This document shows, one piece after another, positions 51,827 to 59,199 of a stretch of DNA of 64,000 bases. The notes beneath the pieces were generated by a model. That model ran no database searches and had not been told where the DNA came from. It saw only the letters and a program-made list of their open reading frames with translations. How positions within the stretch are numbered: position 1 is the first letter of the stretch; each line of letters begins with the position of its first letter. The translations under genes and the position numbers were made by a program. Location of the stretch: the NCBI RefSeq assembly GCF_030553075.1, contig NZ_CP130701.1, forward strand, positions 3,410,001-3,474,000. Direction: 5' to 3'. The stretch comes from Halomonas sp. I5-271120 (GTDB taxonomy: Bacteria > Pseudomonadota > Gammaproteobacteria > Pseudomonadales > Halomonadaceae).

Positions 51827-52564
51827 TTAAAGATCCTGGCTGGTAGGCCGGAAGAGAATCTCGTTGATGTCCACGTCTTCAGGCTGGCTCATGGCGAACT
51901 CTACCGCGCGTGCGAAGGAGTCGGCAGGAATTGCGTGCTGCTTGTAGAAGTCGTGGACCGTATCGGACACATCCTGCTCCGAGATGCTGTCGGGAAGCTC
52001 GGTCGCGACGGCGCCGGGGGAGAGAATGGTCGAGCGGATGTTGTAAGGCTTGACCTCCTGGCGAAGCCCCTCCGAGATGATGCGAACGGCATGCTTGGTC
52101 GCTGAGTACACAGTGCTGCCCGGTCTTACCTTATGCCCGGCTACCGAGGAGACGTTGATGATCTGCCCGCTCTTCTGAGTCTGCATATGCGGTAGCACTG
52201 CGGCGACGCCGTAGAGTACGCCTTTCATGTTTACGTCGATCATCCGTTCCCACTCATCTACCTTGAGGCGATCAAGGGGCGAGTGGGGCATCACGCCGGC
52301 GTTATTGAGCATGACGTCGACTCGGCCGTGCAGCTCGATGGCACGGTTGACCAGCGCCTCTACCTGCTCGCGGTCGGTTACGTCGGTGCGCACGATAGCG
52401 TCATCGCCCAGCGAGAGCTCGTCGGCGATGGCCTGCAGCCGCTCCATGCGGCGCGCACCCAGCACCAGCTTGGCGCCTCCCTGAGCCAACCGGCGTGCCG
52501 TGGCCTCTCCCAGACCGCTGCTCGCGCCAGTGATGACGACGACCTTATCCTGAATACCTTGCAT
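51827..52564 (-). CDS. SDR-family oxidoreductase (YdfG-like)
   Basis: A 245-residue classical [26 protein letters not shown] (Arg residues favouring NADP), [16 protein letters not shown] and YSATKHA. Full-length and solitary on its strand. Relatives such as YdfG reduce 3-hydroxy acids and short semialdehydes, others short ketones. Substrate unknown; the terminator behind it suggests a single-gene unit. Confidence 0.83.
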   Translation of the reverse strand: MQGIQDKVVVITGASSGLGEATARRLAQGGAKLVLGARRMERLQAIADELSLGDDAIVRTDVTDREQVEALVNRAIELHGRVDVMLNNAGVMPHSPLDRLKVDEWERMIDVNMKGVLYGVAAVLPHMQTQKSGQIINVSSVAGHKVRPGSTVYSATKHAVRIISEGLRQEVKPYNIRSTILSPGAVATELPDSISEQDVSDTVHDFYKQHAIPADSFARAVEFAMSQPEDVDINEILFRPTSQDL

Positions 52565-52749
52565 GCTATGTATCCTCTGGCTGGTATGGATGAATAGTGT
52601 CGATCAGCGATTTGCTCGCTGTTGCAGATGCTTTCTTGCAGTTTTCCTCATGAATGGACAGTGTCGGCCGCTACCAAGTTCTCGTCTAAGCACTGCGTTG
52701 TCAGGGGGAGAGGTGAGCACCCGAGGTACAAGAGTGACAGGGCGATGAA

Positions 52750-54975
52750 TCAGTAGACGTCCTCACGGTAGCGTCCCTGGGCCTTGAGCGTTGCGACATC
52801 CATTCCCAGCGGTGCGATGACCTCGTTCAGCGCCGCCATTACGCTGGCCGCCATCTCCCGGCCGCCGCAGACCAGAAACTGTGCGCCCCTCTGGATCAAT
52901 TTGCGCAGTTCTGCACCATCAACTGAGATCTTGTCCTGCACATAGGAGCCATCGCTGACGCGGGAGAAGACGGCGTTCAACTCTGTCAGGCGCTTGTCCT
53001 TCAGGAAGACTTTTAATTCCGATTCATAGAGGAAGTCGGACGTTGGGCAACGTCCACCCCAATACAGGTGCATGGGGTGGTGCGCCCTGTTGTGGCGAAT
53101 GAAACCGACCAGTGGTCCGATGCCGGTCCCCGCACCGATCAGCACGATAGGCGCTTTGCCGGCGGCGGGGCGGAAATTCGGATTGGGGTGGATAAAGGCG
53201 TTGATGCTGCCCCCTACCGGCAGCGCCAGGAGGAAGTTCGAACATATGCCTCCGGGATGTTGACGCACGCAGATCTCAAGCGAGCTGTCTTTCGAGGTGG
53301 AGGCCAGTGAATAGAAGCGCGGCACGTGACTGTCCGGGGGCAGGATGCCGACCAGGTCGCCGGCCTCGAAAGAAGGCAGGCCGTTTCGACCGAATAAGCC
53401 CTTCAGTAGGCCTTCCTGGTTGCTACTTTCGGGCGCCCTGAAGCGCAGCACGGCGGTCCGAGCCTGGACTTCGGCGCCATAATCCGCCCGTTCGGCGAGC
53501 TCCAGTATGGTGGCGCGGGGATGTTTGGGGGTGTGGGCCAACGTCAGCTCGGTGTTGATCGCCTTGCCTACTGCATGGCCCCAGCGGGTGAACGCCTGGG
53601 GCGACTGCCGGTTGATGGTGTCGAACGGCAGCAGCAGTGGCCAGCCCTTGGCGGCGAACGTCGCGTCGACCTCTTTGGCGAACCCGCAGAAGTGAGGGAA
53701 CTGCCTATCACCGAAGCCCAGTACGGCCACCGGTAGTTCGGGCGTATTGGACATCTTCTGAAGCTTTGCCAGGAACCGGGTGGCGGATGCCGGCGCATCG
53801 CCATCTCCGTAGGTCGCGGTGAGAATGAACAGCTGTTTCGCGTCGCGATAGTGGCTGGCCATTTGGTTCATGGGAGCGGTATGCACGCGGTGGCCGGCTT
53901 GCACTAGGTTGTCGTGCAGGTTCCTGGCGAATCCCCAGGTCGTGTTGCCTTCGCTACCGACAAGAATCACGCTATCCGCGGCGTTTGGTCCGCTGTTGGC
54001 GACGAGTTTGGGTTTTGACTGCTGGCGCTTCCACCAGATGAACGGTCCCGTAATGGCCATCACCGGGACCGTCAGGGCGGCAAGGCCGAGGAGCATGCCC
54101 AGCCACCAAAGCCCTTCACCGGTGTGAAGCATATAGATGAATTCATAGAGTTTGTGAGTCGAGTCATGGGCCTGGTAAGAGAGCCACTCACCGCTTGCCT
54201 GGTCGATATAGCCGGCGCCTTGTCGGGTTCCCAGGGAGTACATGCCTGTCGGATCGTCTCGGTATGGGTAGACAAGCTCTCGCAGGTCGCTGAGGTCCGT
54301 GGCCTTCAGGGCCGCTAAGGTATCGATAGGCGCAGGGGGACCGCCGTTGACCTCCATCGGTATGTCGGGCTCGGCCGCCGTGCCCGCGGGGGCCAGGCTA
54401 AAGGTGGTTGCAGACAGGTAGGACCCGGTCAGGCCCGACAGAAACAGGCCGATAACCGCCGCCCGGCCGAGTTCTATATGCAGTCGCTGGCTCAGGGTGC
54501 CGCGCACCGGGCGAAGCAATTGGCGCCATCCGCCCAGACGAGTGGCCAATAGCATGGCGCCGGAGATCGCTAGCACGACCATCGCCAGCGCGGTGATGCC
54601 CGCCACTGCGCGACCGGGCGTGTCGAGCAACAGGGAGCGATGCAGGTTCTTGACCCAGCGTGTGAAAGACGATGGCTCATAGGCCGCAATGGCCTCTCCT
54701 GTGCGTGGGTCCACACGATCGGCCCCCATCTGGCCATCTCGGCTGTAATAAACGATGAGGGTGCCCGAGGGCGTGCGCTCGAGCTGTTCGGCGCCGGGGT
54801 AATGCGTTGCAACCTTGCCTGCCAGCTCGGCGACGCTCATCTGCCCCGCGGCGGGCACCACGGCGCCCACCCGATCGAGGACCGGGTTGAGCGACAGAAT
54901 CGCCCCGGTTATCGAAAGAACGATCACGAACAGGGCGGCGATCAGGCCCGGTAACGAATGAAGCTGGCGTAACAT
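52750..54975 (-). CDS. PepSY membrane protein fused to flavodoxin-FNR reductase
   Basis: A 741-residue inner-membrane electron-transfer protein. Residues about 1-310 form a PepSY_TM region with four membrane helices (GLIAALFVIVLSITGAILSL; AGITALAMVVLAISGAMLL), HR and LHTGEGLWW segments. A flavodoxin domain (ATYGDGDAPASATRFL; GFGDRQFPHFCGFA) and a ferredoxin-reductase domain with FAD (RFYSLASTSK) and NADPH motifs (GAGTGIGPLVGF; CGGREMAASV) follow. It should carry electrons from NADPH across the membrane to extracytosolic acceptors such as ferric iron or flavin. It is third in a minus-strand set behind PepSY and DUF2271 genes. Confidence 0.87.
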   Translation of the reverse strand: MLRQLHSLPGLIAALFVIVLSITGAILSLNPVLDRVGAVVPAAGQMSVAELAGKVATHYPGAEQLERTPSGTLIVYYSRDGQMGADRVDPRTGEAIAAYEPSSFTRWVKNLHRSLLLDTPGRAVAGITALAMVVLAISGAMLLATRLGGWRQLLRPVRGTLSQRLHIELGRAAVIGLFLSGLTGSYLSATTFSLAPAGTAAEPDIPMEVNGGPPAPIDTLAALKATDLSDLRELVYPYRDDPTGMYSLGTRQGAGYIDQASGEWLSYQAHDSTHKLYEFIYMLHTGEGLWWLGMLLGLAALTVPVMAITGPFIWWKRQQSKPKLVANSGPNAADSVILVGSEGNTTWGFARNLHDNLVQAGHRVHTAPMNQMASHYRDAKQLFILTATYGDGDAPASATRFLAKLQKMSNTPELPVAVLGFGDRQFPHFCGFAKEVDATFAAKGWPLLLPFDTINRQSPQAFTRWGHAVGKAINTELTLAHTPKHPRATILELAERADYGAEVQARTAVLRFRAPESSNQEGLLKGLFGRNGLPSFEAGDLVGILPPDSHVPRFYSLASTSKDSSLEICVRQHPGGICSNFLLALPVGGSINAFIHPNPNFRPAAGKAPIVLIGAGTGIGPLVGFIRHNRAHHPMHLYWGGRCPTSDFLYESELKVFLKDKRLTELNAVFSRVSDGSYVQDKISVDGAELRKLIQRGAQFLVCGGREMAASVMAALNEVIAPLGMDVATLKAQGRYREDVY

Positions 54976-54997
54976 GATGGCGGTGTCTCTTGTTCGG

Positions 54998-55465
54998 TCA
55001 GAAGGTGTAGCCCAACGACTGCACGTAACCGCGGCCAGCCACCGGTTTGCCTGCGCCCTCGGTGGTCAGCGGCATGACAACGTCGGCGCGATTCTCGCGC
55101 ATGTCCTCGACGGCGGTATCTACCCGTACCTCATACCCCGCGTCGATCAGCTCATCGGCGATGTCGGCCGTGAATTGCAAGGTGTGTCCGCTACTGATGC
55201 TGGCCCCGGTCAGGCCGTCGTATTCACTGCTGCTCATGCCGCTGCCTCGAGCCCAGTCACGCAGATGTTTGTAATATCTCGATTTTTGACCGGCAACCCA
55301 GAGGGTCTCCTGGTACTGGCCCTTGGCATCGGTGAGGTAGAAGGCCGCATAGGCGCCATCTCCGCGGTAGCTTTTCAGTTCAGCGGTGAAGGTGACTTCG
55401 CGGGCCTGGGCGAGGGCAGGCAGCGTGATGGCGGTGAGGGCAAGAGCAAGGGTGAGCGTTTTCAT
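54998..55465 (-). CDS. DUF2271 periplasmic protein
   Basis: A 155-residue exported protein with signal peptide (TLALALTAITLPALAQA) and the DUF2271 pattern: SYRGDGAYAAFYLTDAKGQY, TLWVAGQKSRYYKHLRDW, YDGLTGASISSGHTL. DUF2271 proteins are regularly encoded next to PepSY reductases and flavin-transfer genes and are thought to take part in extracytosolic flavin-based electron transfer. It is 22 bases before the PepSY reductase gene. A tandem repeat array lies about 80-180 bases upstream of its start. Confidence 0.8.
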   Translation of the reverse strand: MKTLTLALALTAITLPALAQAREVTFTAELKSYRGDGAYAAFYLTDAKGQYQETLWVAGQKSRYYKHLRDWARGSGMSSSEYDGLTGASISSGHTLQFTADIADELIDAGYEVRVDTAVEDMRENRADVVMPLTTEGAGKPVAGRGYVQSLGYTF

Positions 55466-55546
55466 CGTCTGTTCTCTTTGTCATGTTGAGAAGAGGTCGG
55501 TCGTAAAGGGCTGTGGTGTATAGGGCTATGAAGCTTGGGGCTAAGA

Positions 55547-55644
55547 TTGAAGGGCTATGGCTCAAGGGCTATGGCTCAAGGGCTATGGCTCAAGGGCTAT
55601 GGCTCAAGGGCTATGGCTCAAGGGCTATGGCTCAAGGGCTATGG
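55547..55644. repeat. 14-bp tandem repeat, seven units
   Basis: Six perfect copies of CTCAAGGGCTATGG run from 55561 to 55644, preceded by one copy with two mismatches (55547-55560) and more degraded traces (GGGCTATGAAG, AAAGGGCTGTGG) back to about 55503. There are no spacers, so it is not a CRISPR. It lies between the PepSY gene and the DUF2271 start, in what should be the untranslated or promoter DNA of DUF2271. No coding frame crosses it. Confidence 0.95.
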
Positions 55645-55794
55645 CGAGAAGAAGATGGTGAATACGACCAATCTATCCTCGGTGTCTGAAAGCTGCCTTA
55701 AGGCCGGCAGATAAAGTCTTCAGGTCTGCGCCTACCTGATCTTGCGATGCCTTAGCTGAGGCAGGGCCCAGAGGTGCCGGCACGGCGTGGCGAG

Positions 55795-56226
55795 TCACTC
55801 GTTGCGAGGGGATGGGGAGCCGCTGACGATGCCGCTGTTGGGAGCGGTGCGGGCATGAGTGCGCAGACGCCTGTCTTTTCTGTCGTGATCATTGTCGTCG
55901 GCGTGCTCGTGATGCTCGTCGTCATCTTCATCGTTATCGTCGTCGTATTCGATTTCCAACTCGCGCAGCCGTAGGGATGCTGGGGAATACTTCGCCTCGA
56001 CCCTGTTGCCATGTTGATCGAAGCCTCTGACCTCGTAGCAGCCGTCATCGATCCTGATGCGGCGTACCTTCCAGCCTTCCGCCTTGAGGGCCTGTCGAAG
56101 CACATCCCGGGGCTGCCACTCGGCGATCGGATCACGACAGTCGTCGTCGGCGAAGCTCGTTCCGGCCGCGAGGCTGGCGGTAAACGCCGCGGCTAGGGTC
56201 GTGGTAACCCGCAGTAGCATGTTCAT
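55795..56226 (-). CDS. Periplasmic PepSY-domain protein with acidic His-rich tail
   Basis: A 144-residue exported protein. The signal peptide (LLRVTTTLAAAFTASLAAGTSFA) is followed by one PepSY domain (RDVLRQALKAEGWKVRRIRID, YEVRGFDQHGNRVEAKYSPAS) and a tail extremely rich in Asp, Glu and His (YDDDNDEDDDEHHEHADDND), a possible metal- or cation-binding stretch. ATG 56226 has GGAG six bases upstream; several Met codons lie nearby. It is first in the PepSY/DUF2271/reductase series. Confidence 0.8.
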   Translation of the reverse strand: MNMLLRVTTTLAAAFTASLAAGTSFADDDCRDPIAEWQPRDVLRQALKAEGWKVRRIRIDDGCYEVRGFDQHGNRVEAKYSPASLRLRELEIEYDDDNDEDDDEHHEHADDNDHDRKDRRLRTHARTAPNSGIVSGSPSPRNE

Positions 56227-56300
56227 GATCATCTCCGGATATGGCTTGCGGTCACGATAGGCGGACTTCCTGACGGCAACCTGAAGACACAACACTGTTC

Positions 56301-56326
56301 CTGCCGGGAGCAGACATCCCCGGCAG
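56301..56326. promoter_or_regulatory. Inverted repeat in divergent control region
   Basis: CTGCCGGG (56301-56308) and CCCGGCAG (56319-56326) form a perfect 8-base dyad with a 10-base spacer, between the PepSY gene and the divergent response-regulator stub. It could be an operator or, with CTTT after it, a weak terminator. Confidence 0.35.
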
Positions 56327-56379
56327 CTTTCAGCTCATGTAGATATCGTCGCGGACGGAAGGGGAGGGAGAAGTGAACC

Positions 56380-56430
56380 GTGCGAATACTGCTGATCGAG
56401 AGTGAGCGCCATGGGTTGCACCAGTCGCTC
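56380..56430 (+). pseudogene. Response-regulator gene, 5' remnant
   Basis: A GTG at 56380, 5 bases after GGGAGGGAGAAG-type sequence, starts MRILLIESERHGLHQSL, the beta1-alpha1 start of an OmpR-type receiver domain. About 17 codons in, the frame meets the 3' end of the alcohol dehydrogenase gene, and it ends soon after. The remaining receiver and DNA-binding domains and the kinase gene are absent. This cluster type is often driven by a divergent two-component system, so a deletion or insertion seems to have removed it. Confidence 0.6.
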
Positions 56431-57460
56431 ACTCGACGGTCAGCAGCATCTTGATGGCCTGTTCCTTTGCCGCTTCGCCAAAGATATCGTAGGCCTTCTC
56501 GATCTCGTCGAGCTTGAAGCGATGGGTCACCAGCCCTGCGGGCTCGACGCCGCCGCTCTCGACGACCCGCATTAGCACCGGAATGGTGTCGGTGTTGACC
56601 AGGCCCGTGCGCAGGGTGATGTTCTTGATCCACAGGTCCTGCAGCCGGAGGTCGACGCTCTTGCCATGCACGCCGATATTGGCGATATGGCCGCCTGCAC
56701 GAACGATGCGCTGGCAGATATCAAACGTCTCGGGGATGCCCACCGCTTCCATGGCCACGTCCACGCCTTCGCCGCCGGTAAGCTTTTCAATGGCCTCGAT
56801 CGGGTCATGGGCAATGGTGTCGGTGGCGCCGAGCTGCTTCGCCATGGCCAGGCGATTCTCATCGGGGTCGATCATGATGATTCGCGCTGGAGAGTAGAAT
56901 TGCGAGGTCATCAGCGCTGCCAGGCCAATAGGGCCAGCGCCGACGATGGCGACGGTATCGCCGAGCGTGACCTCGCCGTTCAGCGCGCCAATCTCGTGCC
57001 CGGTGGGCAGGATGTCGCTGAGCATCACCGCCGCCGCGCGATCCATCTCCTTGGGTAGCGGATAGAGGCTGTTATCCGCGTGCGGGATACGCACGTACTC
57101 AGCCTGGGTGCCATCGATCAAGTGTCCGAGGATCCAGCCGCCGTCGCGGCAGTGGGAGTAGACGCCGCGCTTGCAATAGTCGCAGCGCCCGCAGGAGGTG
57201 ATGCAGGAGATCAGCACCTCGTCGCCAACCTGGATATTGCTCACGCCTTCACCGACTTCTTCGACCACCCCCACGCCTTCGTGACCCAGGATGCGCCCGT
57301 CCGTCACCGCAGGGACATCGCCCTTCAGGATATGCAGGTCGGTGCCGCAGATGGTGGTATGGGTGATGCGCACCACAGCGTCCGTAGGCTTGTTGATCGC
57401 CGGGCGCGGCTTGTCTTCCCAGCGGCGTTTGCCGGGACCATGGAATACCAATGCCTTCAT
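56429..57460 (-). CDS. Zinc-dependent alcohol dehydrogenase (MDR family)
   Basis: A 343-residue medium-chain dehydrogenase. The catalytic zinc is bound by Cys in TTICGTDLH, GHEGVG and a later Asp/Cys; the structural zinc by four Cys in CITSCGRCDYCKRGVYSHC. The NAD motif is VGAGPIGLAA, followed by an acidic residue (MIDPDENR), favouring NAD. ATG 57460 has GGAGGAAGCG upstream. An Fnr/Anr box lies 88 bases ahead of the start. It resembles zinc alcohol dehydrogenases of the AdhA/CAD-like group; ethanol or another short alcohol is a reasonable guess. Its 3' end abuts the response-regulator stub. Confidence 0.87.
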   Translation of the reverse strand: MKALVFHGPGKRRWEDKPRPAINKPTDAVVRITHTTICGTDLHILKGDVPAVTDGRILGHEGVGVVEEVGEGVSNIQVGDEVLISCITSCGRCDYCKRGVYSHCRDGGWILGHLIDGTQAEYVRIPHADNSLYPLPKEMDRAAAVMLSDILPTGHEIGALNGEVTLGDTVAIVGAGPIGLAALMTSQFYSPARIIMIDPDENRLAMAKQLGATDTIAHDPIEAIEKLTGGEGVDVAMEAVGIPETFDICQRIVRAGGHIANIGVHGKSVDLRLQDLWIKNITLRTGLVNTDTIPVLMRVVESGGVEPAGLVTHRFKLDEIEKAYDIFGEAAKEQAIKMLLTVE

Positions 57461-57840
57461 GACGCTTCCTCCTTGGATGAAAAGCAACCGGTGCAGCGGT
57501 TGCCAACGACCACCCACTTAGCATGGTACGAGGCGTCCATGGCCGCCTTGATACACATCAAGGCAAGCCCCTGAGTAAAGTGACTCTGCAAACGTGCACC
57601 CATGCATGCTCGCCGCCGTCCAGTCTCTCTGAGCTCGTATCTCGTTGACCGCGTTGCATGGGGTGGCAACGGGCCCTTGGCAGTGGGTCCTTGATGACGA
57701 GTAGCCCTCTCGCTTGAGCCAGTGCCAGCGCCCATCGAGCCTTGGCGGTAACCTGCCTGGTGCGCACTTTTGTCCCAGCGCGGGAACCCGCAATAGGCTG
57801 TATCATCACTGCATGATATTGCCGGCTCGATGGGGGCCCT
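57461..57840. other. Divergent control region of adh and RND genes
   Basis: No gene seen. Besides the Fnr/Anr box it contains an imperfect inverted repeat GCAACCGGTGCAGCGGTTGC (57485-57504) just before the adh leader and the promoter region for the RND operon, where TGCATGATATT (about 57811-57821) is an AT-rich -10 candidate. Confidence 0.4.
57548..57561. promoter_or_regulatory. Fnr/Anr-type box TTGAT-N4-ATCAA
   Basis: TTGATACACATCAA matches the Fnr/Anr consensus exactly. Its centre is about 94 bases upstream of the alcohol dehydrogenase ATG, a distance compatible with a class II promoter and a short leader. It implies oxygen-limited induction of the dehydrogenase. Confidence 0.7.
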
Positions 57841-59199
57841 GTGTTCAAGCGATTCATTCCCTTGCTGATCCTGGTCTTGGGTGGATTGGTATTCTTCTAC
57901 CTCAAGATGACGGCGCCGGCTCCGGCTGAGGTGAGCGCACAGGAGCGGAGCTGGCGCGTGACGTCGATGCCTGTCGAATTGGCGTCGCATCGGCCGGTGG
58001 TGCCGCTGTATGGCAGCGTGGTGGCGCCGGACCTGATCACCGTGACCGCGCCTCTGGCGGCGCGAGTGGCGATGCGGCCGGTACATGATGGCCAGCGTGT
58101 GGCCGAGGGCGAGCTGTTGGTGGCGCTTGACGAAGCCGATGTACAGCCGCCGCTGACCCAGGCGCGTGCTGAGGTCGCTGATCTCGACGCGCAGATAGAG
58201 AGCGAACAGATCGGCTATGCCAATGATCAGCAGGCACTGCGTCGGGAGCAGGCGATTCTCGATAATGCGCTGCGCCGTCTTGAGCGGGCTCAATCACTGG
58301 CCTCGCGCAATCTCCTTTCCCAGTCTGAGCTCGATGACGCCCGTGACGGCGAAGACCAGGCGAAGCTGACCGTGGCCAATCGTCAGCGCCTGCTCGACGA
58401 GCATCCGACCCGCCTCAGACGACTTCAGGCCCAGCTCGAGCGTGCCCGTGCAGGCCTTGAAATCGCCGAGCGAGATGCCGCGCGCAGTCACGTCATGGCA
58501 CCCTTCGATGGCGTGGTTACGCGTATTGAAGCCGCTCCCGGCGATCGTGTCGCCAGCGGTGCGGCCTTGCTGAGCATCTATCCGGTGACAGGGCTTGAGT
58601 TGCGGGCTCGGGTGCCCAACCGCTATCAGGACGACATTCTTACCGCGCTGCGCGAGGGTCTGCCGCTTCGGGCCAGGGTCTCCGAGCGAGACATCGAGTT
58701 GCGCCTGGAGCGGCTGGCCGGGGAGGGCGATCCTGCCGGCACCGAGGCGATACTGTCAGTCGCAACCTCTCTCAAAAACCCTCTCACGACTTCTCTCGCG
58801 ACCACCGTCGAACGCGGCTTGCTGCGCCCCGGTAGCATGCTCTCCGTGCTGCTCGAACTGCCCCCGGTGGCCAACACCCTGGCCGTGCCCTACAGCACCC
58901 TCTACGGCAATGACACCCTCTATCTGGTGAATGATGACGACCGCCTCGAGCGGCTGAGCGTGACCGTGCTGGGGGAGACGGTCCCGGGGGCGGCTGAGCA
59001 GGATGACGCTGAAAAGGATGAAACTGTAACAGATGACACAACGATGTCCTCTGGAGAGCGCTGGCTGCTAGTGGCAAGCGGAGCGCTTGCCTCTGGGCAG
59101 CGTGTGGTGACGACTCACCTGCCCAACGCTGTGGACGGTCTGCTGGTCGATGACGGCAACTCGACGGCGGCGAGCAGCGGCGAGGAGTCGACGCCTTGA
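57841..59199 (+). CDS. RND efflux periplasmic adaptor (HlyD/AcrA family)
   Basis: A 452-residue membrane fusion protein: N-terminal signal anchor (FIPLLILVLGGLVFFYL), a split lipoyl domain (GQRVAEGELLVALDEADV; VMAPFDGVVTRIEAAPGDRV), a coiled-coil hairpin of about 100 residues (LDAQIESEQIGYANDQQALR, SLASRNLLSQSELDDARD), then beta-barrel domains. The GTG at 57841 is the start. The C-terminal part contains an acidic insert (EQDDAEKDETVTDDTT). It overlaps the RND pump gene by four bases. Substrate unknown. Confidence 0.87.
   Translation: MFKRFIPLLILVLGGLVFFYLKMTAPAPAEVSAQERSWRVTSMPVELASHRPVVPLYGSVVAPDLITVTAPLAARVAMRPVHDGQRVAEGELLVALDEADVQPPLTQARAEVADLDAQIESEQIGYANDQQALRREQAILDNALRRLERAQSLASRNLLSQSELDDARDGEDQAKLTVANRQRLLDEHPTRLRRLQAQLERARAGLEIAERDAARSHVMAPFDGVVTRIEAAPGDRVASGAALLSIYPVTGLELRARVPNRYQDDILTALREGLPLRARVSERDIELRLERLAGEGDPAGTEAILSVATSLKNPLTTSLATTVERGLLRPGSMLSVLLELPPVANTLAVPYSTLYGNDTLYLVNDDDRLERLSVTVLGETVPGAAEQDDAEKDETVTDDTTMSSGERWLLVASGALASGQRVVTTHLPNAVDGLLVDDGNSTAASSGEESTP

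Noticed and set aside
55503..55644. Possible CRISPR array
   Set aside because: The units are directly adjacent without spacers, only 14 bases long, and no cas gene is near.
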